Source: Paraburkholderia rhynchosiae (GTDB taxonomy: Bacteria; Pseudomonadota; Gammaproteobacteria; Burkholderiales; Burkholderiaceae). Taken from it: DNA of 64,000 nucleotides. Position 1 is the stretch's first letter; every line of letters starts with the position of its first letter. Made by a program: the position numbers and the translations under genes. Location: NCBI RefSeq assembly GCF_002879865.1, contig NZ_PNXY01000012.1, forward strand, positions 162,290 through 226,289, read 5' to 3'. The notes below the pieces were generated by a model. It saw only the letters and a list, made by a program, of their open reading frames with translations. It was not told where the DNA came from and did no database searches. Of the stretch, positions 50,886 to 59,746 are shown one piece after another.

Positions 50886-51769
50886 GCACGCTCGCAACCA
50901 CGCATGCAACGCCGATGCTGCACGACAGCTTCATCGAATTGCCCGCGCGCGAACGCGCCCGCTCGCTGCTGGATGCGGGTACCTTCCGCGAATTGCTCGG
51001 CCCGTTCGACAAGCTCGAGTCGCCGTGGCTGCCGCTGCAAGGCGTCGTGTGCCAGGCGGATGACGGCTGTGTGATCGCGCGCGGCACGATCGACGGCGAA
51101 CCCGCCGTGATAGCCGCGATCGAGTCCGCGTTCCAGGGCGGCAGCATCGGCGAAGTGTCGGGCAGCAAGATCGCCGCGGCGCTCGAACTGGCGCTGCGCG
51201 ATTGCGAACGCGGCAAGCGCGTGCGCCCCGTCGTGCTGTTCGAAACCGGCGGCGTGCGTCTTCAGGAAGCCAACCTGGGCCTTGCCGTGATCGCCGAAAT
51301 TCAGGCGGCCATCGTCGCGCTGCGTCGGCATGTGCCGGTGGTAGGCGTAATCGCGGGGATGGTCGGCTGCTTCGGTGGCATGTCGCTCGCAGCGGCGCTG
51401 TGCTCGTACTTGATTGTGACTAAGCAGGGACGGCTCGGCATGAACGGGCCCGAGGTAATCGAACAGGAAGCGGGCATCGACGAACTCGACGCAAGCGACC
51501 GGCGTCGCGTGTGGCAACTGATCGGCGGCGAGCAGCGTGTGGCGACGGCGCTTGCCGATCAACTCGTCGACGACGATGCGCAGGCCATGCGCGCCGCCGT
51601 GCATGCCGCGTTTCTTCAGGGCGTGCCGGCCGCGCATCGAAGCGAACAGGTCGACACGTTTCTACAGCGGCTAGCGCAAATCGACCCGGCCAGCGTCACG
51701 CCGGAAACCATGCGCGACGTCTACAAGGCCCAGCCCACAGAAAACGCACCGCGCAAGGAGCAAGCATGA
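50882..51769 (+). CDS. mdcD: Malonate decarboxylase beta subunit
   Basis: A 295-aa carboxyltransferase-fold (crotonase-like) subunit that with MdcE decarboxylates malonyl-S-ACP. VLFETGGVRLQEANLGLAVI and VIAGMVGCFGGMSLAAALCS are typical. The stop overlaps the mdcE start (ATGA), so the two subunits are made in step. Confidence 0.92.
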   Translation: MSTLATTHATPMLHDSFIELPARERARSLLDAGTFRELLGPFDKLESPWLPLQGVVCQADDGCVIARGTIDGEPAVIAAIESAFQGGSIGEVSGSKIAAALELALRDCERGKRVRPVVLFETGGVRLQEANLGLAVIAEIQAAIVALRRHVPVVGVIAGMVGCFGGMSLAAALCSYLIVTKQGRLGMNGPEVIEQEAGIDELDASDRRRVWQLIGGEQRVATALADQLVDDDAQAMRAAVHAAFLQGVPAAHRSEQVDTFLQRLAQIDPASVTPETMRDVYKAQPTENAPRKEQA

Positions 51770-52581
51770 GCGACACGCAACTCAGCCGCGGCGCGCGCTG
51801 GTTTCACGCGCTCGCCGGCGAATCCCGCAGCGCGGCGCCGGTGTGGCGCGGCGACGCGCTGCTCGGCGGCGAGACCGCCCGCTTTATCGCCGTCGTGCCC
51901 GATCCCGACAACCGCTTTCCGCGCGCGACCGATAACGTGGTCGGTCTCGAACAAGGCTGGCAACTCGCGCGAGCCGTGCGCGAGGTAATGGCTGAGGACG
52001 CGGCAAGCGGCACGCGCCGGCCGGTCGTCGCGATTGTCGATGTGAAGAGCCAGGCCTACGGCTATCGCGAAGAGATGCTCGGCATTCATCTCGCGTGCGC
52101 CGCCGCGGTCGACGCCTATGCGTCGGCTCGCGACGCGGGCCATCCGGTGATCGCGCTAATCGTCGGACCGGCGATGTCGGGCGCGTTCCTCGCGCACGGC
52201 TATCAGGCCAATCGCATCGTCGCGCTCGACGCACCCGGCACGATGGTTCATGCAATGGGCAAAGAAGCCGCCGCCCGAGTCACGCGCCGCACGGTCGAAG
52301 CACTCGACGCGCTTGGCGAAACCATCGTGCCGATGTCTTACTCAATGGCATCATTCGCGAAGCTTGGCCTGCTCGATCAACTGATCGAAGGCATTGATGC
52401 CGACGCGCCGGAGGCCGCGCAAATCGAGCGCGTGCGGCAGGTGTTGTGCGAACAGATTCGCAGTGCGCGCACGGATAACCGCACTCTGTTGCACCGGCTC
52501 GAATCGGCGGCGGCACAGAAGACCCGCGCGGCGTCGATTGAAGTGCGGCGGCGTCTCGCTCAACAATGGGATGCCCTGTGA
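51766..52581 (+). CDS. mdcE: Malonate decarboxylase gamma subunit
   Basis: A 271-aa partner of MdcD. VVAIVDVKSQAYGYREEMLG, then VIALIVGPAMSGAFLAHGYQ and ANRIVALDAPGTMVHAMGKE match the family. The start ATG at 51766 overlaps the mdcD stop. The much longer open frame upstream lies inside mdcD and is not coding. Confidence 0.92.
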   Translation: MSDTQLSRGARWFHALAGESRSAAPVWRGDALLGGETARFIAVVPDPDNRFPRATDNVVGLEQGWQLARAVREVMAEDAASGTRRPVVAIVDVKSQAYGYREEMLGIHLACAAAVDAYASARDAGHPVIALIVGPAMSGAFLAHGYQANRIVALDAPGTMVHAMGKEAAARVTRRTVEALDALGETIVPMSYSMASFAKLGLLDQLIEGIDADAPEAAQIERVRQVLCEQIRSARTDNRTLLHRLESAAAQKTRAASIEVRRRLAQQWDAL

Positions 52582-53288
52582 TGACGGTCCGCGCCCCCCC
52601 GCCTTTCGCAAAAGGGTCCGCTATGTCGTGCGCTGTGGCATGCGATGCGCGCTTGCGGCCGCACGACTTGCTGCGCTTGCGGCACCTGCCTGCATTCGAC
52701 GGCGAACCGGCGTGGGTCCGCGACGCTTTCGAGCGCGCGCCCTATGCAGTCGTGCGACGTGCGCTCGCCGCCGAAGGCTTCGTCGCAATTGGCATGCGCG
52801 GCGCGCAGCGGTCGCAGCGGTATGGCACCTGGGTGACATCAACGGACATTCTTGAAGCTGTTTCGCCGGAAGCTTTGGCGCGGGGAGAACCGCTTGCCGG
52901 GCGCGGCACTTTGCCTGCTTTCGCCGCGCTCGCCGCATTGCAGCGGGATGCAACGAATCCTTTGCACGGACTCGTGTGGGGTCCAACCGGCAGCGCAGGT
53001 TTCGAACTGGCCACGCAGCTAACCGCAGTGACCGAGTCAAGCGATCTCGATCTATTGATTCGGACACCAGATCGATTTTCACGCGAGTCCGCTGCGGGCT
53101 TGCTGAACCTTTTGCAAACGCTCGCGCGGCAAACCGGTATTCGCGTCGACGCACAGCTTGAAACACCTGCAGGCGGCGTCGCGCTGGCCGAGTGGGCCGC
53201 GGGCAAAGCGCGCGTGATGGCGCGCCAGGCAAGCGGCCCGCAACTGATTGCCGATCCGTGGGCCGCCGCTCACGTCGCCGACACCTGA
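52581..53288 (+). CDS. mdcG: Phosphoribosyl-dephospho-CoA transferase (holo-ACP synthase of MdcC)
   Basis: A 235-aa enzyme that attaches the prosthetic group made by MdcB to serine 25 of MdcC. The start was chosen because it overlaps the mdcE stop (TGATG). LRPHDLLRLRHLPAF, then VWGPTGSAGFELATQLTAV and SSDLDLLIRTPD give the nucleotidyltransferase-like SxxDxD core of MdcG. Confidence 0.88.
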   Translation: MTVRAPPPFAKGSAMSCAVACDARLRPHDLLRLRHLPAFDGEPAWVRDAFERAPYAVVRRALAAEGFVAIGMRGAQRSQRYGTWVTSTDILEAVSPEALARGEPLAGRGTLPAFAALAALQRDATNPLHGLVWGPTGSAGFELATQLTAVTESSDLDLLIRTPDRFSRESAAGLLNLLQTLARQTGIRVDAQLETPAGGVALAEWAAGKARVMARQASGPQLIADPWAAAHVADT

Positions 53289-54220
53289 TGCTCGCGCTGA
53301 TCTTCCCAGGCCAGGGCGCGCAGACCGACGGCTTCCTGCATCGCTTGCCGTCCCATCCCGCCGTGCATGCCACGCTCGACGAGGCATCCAGCGTACTCGG
53401 CGTCGATGTGCTCGCGCTCGATACGCCAGACGCATTACGCTCGACGGTTGCCGTGCAGACCGGCTTGACCGTTGCGGGCGTGGCCATTGCCCGCGCGCTC
53501 GCCGATGAGCGACTGGTGCCGGACATGAGCGCGGGTTTATCGGTGGGTGCCTATCCGGCGGCGGTGAGCTGCGGCGCGCTCGCCTTCGACGACGCGTTGA
53601 AAATGGTTCGCCGCCGCGCCGAACTGATGGAAGCCGCTTATCCATCGGGCTACGGTCTCGCGGCGGTGTCGGGTTTAACGGAGCACGAACTCGCGACGCT
53701 CGCCGCCCAGCATGCGAACCAAAGCCAACCGCCCGTCTATATCGGCAATGTGAATGCGCCGCGCCAGATCGTGATGGCGGGCGCGAATGCCGCGCTCGAC
53801 AGCTTTATTGCGCGCGCGCTGGCCGCGGGCGCGCGCAAGGCGACGCGCCTTGCGGTGAGCGTGCCTTCGCATTGCGAATTGCTCGCGCACGCCACCGGCG
53901 AACTTGTGGCCTATGCCCGTTCGATCCCGTTTCATGCGCCGCAAAGCATCTATGTCGGCAATCGCGGTGGCCGGCCTTTATACACTGCGGACGCGATTCG
54001 CGAAGACCTCGCGACCAACATGCGCTACACCGTGCGCTGGTTCGACGCGCTCACCGTGATGCAGGAAATGGGCGCGCGCGTGTCGATTGAAGCGCCACCG
54101 GGCCAGGTGTTGACGGACATTGCGCGTGAGCATTATCCGGACATGGCCGCGCTCGCAGCCAGCGCACTTCCATTCGACCGGCTCACGGCAACGGCGCGGC
54201 GGCGTCTCGACACCGCATGA
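53288..54220 (+). CDS. mdcH: Malonyl-CoA:ACP transacylase of malonate decarboxylase
   Basis: A 310-aa FabD-like acyltransferase that charges MdcC with malonyl (or its acetyl precursor) to start the cycle. The N terminus is LALIFPGQGAQTDGF, the nucleophile is S85 in AGLSVGAYPA, and VPSHCELL holds the histidine. Its ATG overlaps the mdcG stop (TGATG). It is the last gene of the operon. Confidence 0.9.
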   Translation: MLALIFPGQGAQTDGFLHRLPSHPAVHATLDEASSVLGVDVLALDTPDALRSTVAVQTGLTVAGVAIARALADERLVPDMSAGLSVGAYPAAVSCGALAFDDALKMVRRRAELMEAAYPSGYGLAAVSGLTEHELATLAAQHANQSQPPVYIGNVNAPRQIVMAGANAALDSFIARALAAGARKATRLAVSVPSHCELLAHATGELVAYARSIPFHAPQSIYVGNRGGRPLYTADAIREDLATNMRYTVRWFDALTVMQEMGARVSIEAPPGQVLTDIAREHYPDMAALAASALPFDRLTATARRRLDTA

Positions 54221-54250
54221 GTGAACTGGGCTTGATCTCTAGCGCTTCAT

Positions 54251-55189
54251 CTAACGCTTCTCGATCAACTGCCGTCCCATTGCTTTGGCATATTGATCGC
54301 AAGCATTGCGCGCGACGCGTGCGGCCGCGAGCACGCCGACGTCCGCGTCATCGCGGTAATACATCGCCACGTTGATGGCTGGCGGCAGCGGACGCACCTG
54401 CAACTGGCCCAACTCCCCACTCTCCAGATACGGCTCGACGAACAACGCGGGCACGGCTGCAATCCCATAGCCGTCGCGCAACAGCTTGACGATCACCGCC
54501 ACCGACGGCATGCACGTCACTTGCGCATCGGCGAGCGGTACGCCAGCGCGCCTTGCCAGCGTTTGCACGATAGCCTCAACGGCGATTTGCGGCGCGGTGC
54601 CGCGGCCGAACGTGAGCACCGGCTTGCTCAACAGCATGCCAACATGCTTCGCGCGACTCGCGGGAATCAGATCGCTGCGCGCGATCCAGCGCACCGGATA
54701 ACTCGCGAGCAGCGCTGAAACAATCGACGCCTCCTGGTCCCCCGCTTCTTCCACCTGAATCACGAGATCGAGTTCGCCCGCGCGCAGCCGCGGTCCGAGC
54801 ACCGCGCTTGAATCGACGGTGAGGTCCACGACGATGCGGTGGTACTCCACGTTCAGCATGCGAATGTAGTCCGGCAACCAGCTATGCACGACCGTTTCGA
54901 TCACACCAAGCCGCAGCCTCGTGGCCAACTGCGTGTCGTCCTGCGCGGCCAGTTGCAGTGAGCGCGTGGCCTGCACCACCGACCGGGCATGCGTGAGCAG
55001 GCGCTCGCCGTGTGCCGTTAGCTTGAAGTCGGGCGCATCGCGCTCGATCAATTCGACGCCAAGCTCCGACTCGAGCGTCTTGATGCGCAGCGAAATCGCG
55101 GCGGGCGTTGCGTGCATCGCCGCCGCGGTCGCGCGAAAACTGCCGAGCCGGGCGAGCGTCAGAAATGTTTCGACGAAGCGCGTATTCAT
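54251..55189 (-). CDS. LysR-family transcriptional regulator
   Basis: A 312-aa regulator. The helix-turn-helix is in LGSFRATAAAMHATPAAISL with RIKTLESELGVELIERD. The effector domain begins at LRLGVIETVVHSWLPDYIRM. It is divergent from the DUF1445 hydro-lyase and MFS genes and likely regulates them. It converges with mdcH, only 30 nt away. Confidence 0.88.
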   Translation of the reverse strand: MNTRFVETFLTLARLGSFRATAAAMHATPAAISLRIKTLESELGVELIERDAPDFKLTAHGERLLTHARSVVQATRSLQLAAQDDTQLATRLRLGVIETVVHSWLPDYIRMLNVEYHRIVVDLTVDSSAVLGPRLRAGELDLVIQVEEAGDQEASIVSALLASYPVRWIARSDLIPASRAKHVGMLLSKPVLTFGRGTAPQIAVEAIVQTLARRAGVPLADAQVTCMPSVAVIVKLLRDGYGIAAVPALFVEPYLESGELGQLQVRPLPPAINVAMYYRDDADVGVLAAARVARNACDQYAKAMGRQLIEKR

Positions 55190-55366
55190 TACATGAGGTC
55201 TCGCAGCAGCAGTTGAAGATGCACGATCATCGCCGGTAAACGGCTCGCGCCGCCGTTAAGTTTAATTTAACGAAGGGCAAGAAAAACTCGCTGGATGGAT
55301 ATTTTTGACGTTACTAATCTGGAACGCATCGTCAGGTCCAGTATCGTCAACGGAGTCGAGCAGTTC

Positions 55367-56146
55367 ATGTCCTATACGCCATCCGAGTTTCGTCAGCAGA
55401 TACGCAGCGGCCGCTTGTCCGGTCCCACCGCGGGTTACTGCGGCGACTATGCGCAAGCCAATCTGGCCGTCCTTCCGCAGCAATACGCGGGCGATTTCCT
55501 GCGTTTTTGCACGCTCAATCCGAAGGCGTGCCCGTTGCTTGGCATTGGCGAACCGGGCGACTGGCGCGTGCCGTCGCTTGGCGCCGATCTCGACATTCGC
55601 AGCGACGTCCCTGCGTTTTACGTGTACCGCCAAGGCGAACGCGCCGAGGAAGTCCGCAACCTCAACGAACTCTGGCGCGACGATCTCGTGGTGTTCGCAA
55701 TCGGCTGCTCGTTTTCATTCGAGGAAATGCTGCGGCGCGAAGGCATCGGCCTGCGCCATATCGAACAGCAGGTCAATGTGCCGATGTACCGCACGCATGA
55801 ACGCAATGTGCCCGCCGGCGTATTCGGCGGCAACCGCGTCGTTTCTATGCGGCCGATGAAAGCCGCCGACGCGATCCGCGCGATTCAGATCACGAGCCGC
55901 TTCCCCGCGGTGCATGGCGCGCCGGTGCATATCGGCGATCCGTCGTTAATCGGCATTCGCGATCTCGCGCGGCCGGATTTCGGCGATGCGGTCGAAGTGC
56001 GCCGCGACGAGCTGCCGGTGTTCTGGGCTTGCGGCGTCACACCGCAAGCCGCGATTGAAAGCGCGCGCTTGCCGTTCGCAATCGCGCACAAGCCGGGACA
56101 CATGCTCGTCACCGACATTCCCAACACTACGCTCGCAGTCATCTAG
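55367..56146 (+). CDS. DUF1445 putative hydro-lyase (D-glutamate cyclase-like)
   Basis: A 259-aa protein beginning YTPSEFRQQIRSGRLSGPTA, then GYCGDYAQANLAVLPQQYAG. SFEEMLRREGIGLRHIEQQV, MYRTHERNVPAGVFGG and KPGHMLVTDIPNT follow, the usual blocks of the family. Members are called putative hydro-lyases. One mammalian relative is a D-glutamate cyclase, but the bacterial substrate is unknown. The start at 55367 matches the family N terminus; a frame opens 72 nt earlier without support. It precedes an MFS transporter by 68 nt. Confidence 0.8.
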   Translation: MSYTPSEFRQQIRSGRLSGPTAGYCGDYAQANLAVLPQQYAGDFLRFCTLNPKACPLLGIGEPGDWRVPSLGADLDIRSDVPAFYVYRQGERAEEVRNLNELWRDDLVVFAIGCSFSFEEMLRREGIGLRHIEQQVNVPMYRTHERNVPAGVFGGNRVVSMRPMKAADAIRAIQITSRFPAVHGAPVHIGDPSLIGIRDLARPDFGDAVEVRRDELPVFWACGVTPQAAIESARLPFAIAHKPGHMLVTDIPNTTLAVI

Positions 56147-56214
56147 CCGCGGCGCAATTTCATCCACGAGCCGCGCGGCAAGACGCGGCCCATCACGACG
56201 ACCGGAGTTCAAGC

Positions 56215-57525
56215 ATGGAAACCGAAGCGCAGTTGCCCACAGACGCCGAACGCTATGACCCGTCCGACACGTCCGACGCAAGCAAAGGCCCATTCGCGTG
56301 GTATCGGCAAATCTCCGCCGCCGAGAAGCGCGCGTTCTGGAGTTGCAAGATCGGCTACGTGCTCGATGCAATGGACACGCAATTCCTGAGCTTCGTGATT
56401 CCGACGCTGATCGCGACATGGGGCATCACGCGCGGCGATGCGGGGCTGATCGGCACCGTCACGCTGCTGAGTTCGGCGGTCGGTGGCTGGGCGGCGGGCG
56501 TGCTGTCCGATCGCGTCGGCCGCGTGAAGACCTTGCAGATTACGATTCTCTGGTTCGCGATTTTTACGCTCGCGTGTGCACTGGCGCAGAATTTTTCGCA
56601 ACTGCTGTGGGCGCGCGGGCTGATGGGTTTGGGCTTCGGCGGCGAATGGACGGCGGGCGCGGTGCTGATCGGCGAAGTGATTCGCGCGCGCGATCGCGGC
56701 AAGGCGGTGGGCCTCGTACAGGCCGGATGGGCGATCGGCTGGGGCGTGTCGACGCTGCTCTTCATGGCCGTGTTCTCGCTCGTTCCCGCCGATTACGCGT
56801 GGCGCGTGCTGTTCGCCATCGGCATTGCGCCGGCGCCGTTCGTGATCTGGATTCGCCGCTTCGTCGAAGAACCCGAGGTGCATCGGCGGCAGAAGGAAGC
56901 GCAGGATGCGGGCGAGGCGCGTCCTTCGCTGCTCGACATTTTCCGCGGCGACATCGTATGGACGACGTTGCGCGCATCCGTTCTTGCGACGGGCGTGCAA
57001 GGCGGCTACTACGCGGTGACCACGTGGCTGCCAACGTATCTGAAGACGGAGCGGCACTTGAGCGTGATCGGCACAGGCAGCTATCTTTGCGTGGTGATCG
57101 TGGGATCGTATTGCGGCTATCTGACGGGCGCGTATGTCAGCGACCGCATCGGACGCAAGCGCGCGTTCATCGCGTTTGCGCTGGCCTCATGCGCGATTGC
57201 GTCGATCTACACGCAGCTTCCGCTCGATAACCTGTCGATGCTGATGCTCGGCTTCCCGCTCGGCTTCTGCGCGTCAGGCATTTTCTCGGGCATGGGCGCG
57301 TTTTTGACCGAACTGTTTCCGACGCGCATTCGCGGTTCCGGCCAAGGGTTCTGCTACAACTTCGGACGAGCCATCGGCGCGACGTTCCCGTTCCTGATCG
57401 GCTACGTGTCGCAAACGATGACGCTCGGCCACGCAATCGGCGCGTTCGCCGCGGCGGCGTACGGCATCGTGATTCTCGCGGCGCTCACGCTGCCCGAAAC
57501 CAGGGGACGCGCGCTGAGCGAGTAA
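56215..57525 (+). CDS. MFS transporter (metabolite:H+ symporter, aromatic acid/lactate type)
   Basis: A 436-aa transporter with about 12 helices. AMDTQFLSFVIPTLIATWGI and SDRVGRVKTLQITILWF resemble the AAHS/sialic-acid branch that carries organic acids. LMGLGFGGEWTAGAVLIGE is the family glycine-rich block. It pairs with the hydro-lyase gene. A hydroxyacid or dicarboxylate is a likely substrate. It could also bring in malonate for the nearby operon, but there is no direct evidence. Confidence 0.85.
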   Translation: METEAQLPTDAERYDPSDTSDASKGPFAWYRQISAAEKRAFWSCKIGYVLDAMDTQFLSFVIPTLIATWGITRGDAGLIGTVTLLSSAVGGWAAGVLSDRVGRVKTLQITILWFAIFTLACALAQNFSQLLWARGLMGLGFGGEWTAGAVLIGEVIRARDRGKAVGLVQAGWAIGWGVSTLLFMAVFSLVPADYAWRVLFAIGIAPAPFVIWIRRFVEEPEVHRRQKEAQDAGEARPSLLDIFRGDIVWTTLRASVLATGVQGGYYAVTTWLPTYLKTERHLSVIGTGSYLCVVIVGSYCGYLTGAYVSDRIGRKRAFIAFALASCAIASIYTQLPLDNLSMLMLGFPLGFCASGIFSGMGAFLTELFPTRIRGSGQGFCYNFGRAIGATFPFLIGYVSQTMTLGHAIGAFAAAAYGIVILAALTLPETRGRALSE

Positions 57526-57608
57526 GCCCACGTGGGCCGGGCTGCACGGGCTGGACGCGCGCGCCGGGCCACACGCTCAGGCCGCTGCACGCTCAGGCCG
57601 CTGCTCGC

Positions 57609-58706
57609 TTAAGCCTGTTCGGGCGCACGCCCTATCACATGCGAGTCCGATGCGGTCGAAGGCTCTGCATGCCCGCGCTCGCGTCCCGATGTCACGACCG
57701 CGCCGGTACCGCCAGGGCGCCGTGCCGATTTCGCATGCCGCTCGATCAGCCGTTGCAGCAGGCAGAAAGCACACAGCAACGCGCCGATCACAATGCGGGT
57801 CCACCACGAACTGAGCGTGCCGTCGAAAGTAATCAACGTCTGGATGGTGCCGAGAATGCCGACGCCGAACAGCGAGCCGACGACATAGCCTACGCCGCCC
57901 GTCAACAAGGTTCCGCCGATCACGGTCGCGGCGATGGCGTCGAGTTCCATGCCCTGCCCTTGCAAGCCGTAGCCCGACAGCACGTAGAACGTGAAGACCG
58001 CGCCGCCAAGCGCCGAGCAGAAGCCGCTCAGTGCATAGACGCCAATGCGCGTGTGCGCGACCGGCAAACCCATCAGCAACGCCGAACGTGCATTGCCGCC
58101 AACCGCATACACGTTGCGGCCAAAACGCGTGAAGTGCGCGACGTAAATTGCGCCCAGCAAGGCGACGAATGCGATCAGCACGTTCGCGGTAACCGAACCG
58201 ACGCCGATGTCCAGCCGGAATGCCGAGATGGCCTGGAAGGTCGGATCGGTGATCGTGATGGACTGCGTGGTGATCAGGAAGCACAAGCCGCGCGCGAAGA
58301 ACATGCCGGCCAGTGTCACGATAAACGGTTGCAAGCGGAAAAAGTGAATGAGCGCGCCCTGCACAGCGCCGAATACTGTGCCCATCAGCAGAACGATCGG
58401 CACGATGACCCACACTGAAAAATGCAGGTGTTCAGAAAGCACCGCCTCGACGATGGTGGTGAGCGCGACCACGGAACCGACCGACAGATCGATTCCGCCG
58501 GACACGATCACGAACGTCATGCCGATCGCGACGATCAGCAGGAAGGCGTTGTCGACCAGCAGATCGAGCAGCACTTGCCACGAGAAAAAGCCGGTGTACA
58601 TCACCGAGCCGAAACCGAACAGCGCGCAGAACAGCAGGATCGTGACCGCGATGGGCAGCGTGCGCGGATCGACGACATGAGCCCACGCTTCGAAAAGTCG
58701 TCTCAT
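57609..58706 (-). CDS. yjfF: Sugar ABC transporter permease (YjfF type)
   Basis: A 365-aa permease of the BPD_transp_2 family. VAIGMTFVIVSGGIDLSVGS is the signature shared by RbsC-type permeases. The last 40 residues form a polar tail. Its start overlaps the stop of the other permease by 4 nt. It is the last gene of the operon. Confidence 0.85.
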   Translation of the reverse strand: MRRLFEAWAHVVDPRTLPIAVTILLFCALFGFGSVMYTGFFSWQVLLDLLVDNAFLLIVAIGMTFVIVSGGIDLSVGSVVALTTIVEAVLSEHLHFSVWVIVPIVLLMGTVFGAVQGALIHFFRLQPFIVTLAGMFFARGLCFLITTQSITITDPTFQAISAFRLDIGVGSVTANVLIAFVALLGAIYVAHFTRFGRNVYAVGGNARSALLMGLPVAHTRIGVYALSGFCSALGGAVFTFYVLSGYGLQGQGMELDAIAATVIGGTLLTGGVGYVVGSLFGVGILGTIQTLITFDGTLSSWWTRIVIGALLCAFCLLQRLIERHAKSARRPGGTGAVVTSGRERGHAEPSTASDSHVIGRAPEQA

Positions 58707-59746
58707 CGCGCCACCCCGCGTTGCTTAACGATCTGCATGCCGAACGATATCGCGAGCGCACGCGCGGCCGGCGACTGGATCACGCTTACGGCGAGCACCA
58801 CCGCTGCCTTCACGACGAGCGTCGCTTCCGGCGGTACGCCGATCGAATACGTCGTGTAGGTCAGCGTCTGAATGATCAGCGCGCCGAGCACCGTGCCTGC
58901 GAGACTGAAGCGGCCGCCGAGCAGCGATGTGCCACCGAGCGTCACGGCGAGAATCGCGTCGAGTTCGAGCAGCAGGCCGGCGTTGTTGCCGTCGGCGCTG
59001 CGCACGTTCGAACTGATGAGAATGCCGGCCATCGCCGCGGTCAATCCCGAGAATCCGTACACCGCGAAAACGAGCGCTTTGGAGCGCAAGCCGACGAGGC
59101 GGGTCGCGACTGGATTGACGCCAATCGCGCGAATGAAGAGACCAAGCGCGGTGCCTTCGATGAGCGCGGCAGTGGCCAGCACGGCAAGCGTCGCGATCCA
59201 CACCGAACACGGCACACCGAGCCAATATCCGCCGCCGACGAACAGATAGCCGGGCGCACCGATTGGAATGATTTGCCCCGCCGTCAGCAGTTGCGCGATG
59301 CCGCGGCCCGCGACCATGAGGATCAAAGTGGCGATGATCGGCTGCATGCCGACAAAGGACACAAGCAAGCCGTTCCACATGCCGCTCAGCACGCCCACGA
59401 TCAACGCCGCCAGCAACGCTTGAGCGACGAGGCCGCCGGTCGGCACGGGCTGCGTCGCAAGAATCGTCGCCGCTGCTGCACCGGCGATTGCGACCACGGC
59501 GCCGACCGAAATGTCGATGCCGCGCGTCGCGATGACGAGCGTCATGCCGGTCGCGACGAGAACCAGCGGCGCGGCGCGATTCAGCACGTCAATCGGCGCG
59601 CCGAACAGATGGCCGTCGAGTATGCGCAGCGACAGAAAATGTGGATTCACCCAAAGGTTCAGCGCGCACAACAACGCCAACGTCATGCACGGCCAGATCA
59701 ACGGACGCTCGACGCCGTCGCGCGCGAGCCAGTTCGATAACTTCAT
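58703..59746 (-). CDS. ytfT: Sugar ABC transporter permease (YtfT type)
   Basis: A 347-aa RbsC-like permease: LVLVATGMTLVIATRGIDIS, then VGAVVAIAGAAAATILATQ. The start at 59746 overlaps the ATPase stop by 4 nt. It presumably forms a heterodimer with the YjfF-like permease. In E. coli this system takes up galactofuranose; here the sugar is not known. Confidence 0.87.
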   Translation of the reverse strand: MKLSNWLARDGVERPLIWPCMTLALLCALNLWVNPHFLSLRILDGHLFGAPIDVLNRAAPLVLVATGMTLVIATRGIDISVGAVVAIAGAAAATILATQPVPTGGLVAQALLAALIVGVLSGMWNGLLVSFVGMQPIIATLILMVAGRGIAQLLTAGQIIPIGAPGYLFVGGGYWLGVPCSVWIATLAVLATAALIEGTALGLFIRAIGVNPVATRLVGLRSKALVFAVYGFSGLTAAMAGILISSNVRSADGNNAGLLLELDAILAVTLGGTSLLGGRFSLAGTVLGALIIQTLTYTTYSIGVPPEATLVVKAAVVLAVSVIQSPAARALAISFGMQIVKQRGVAR

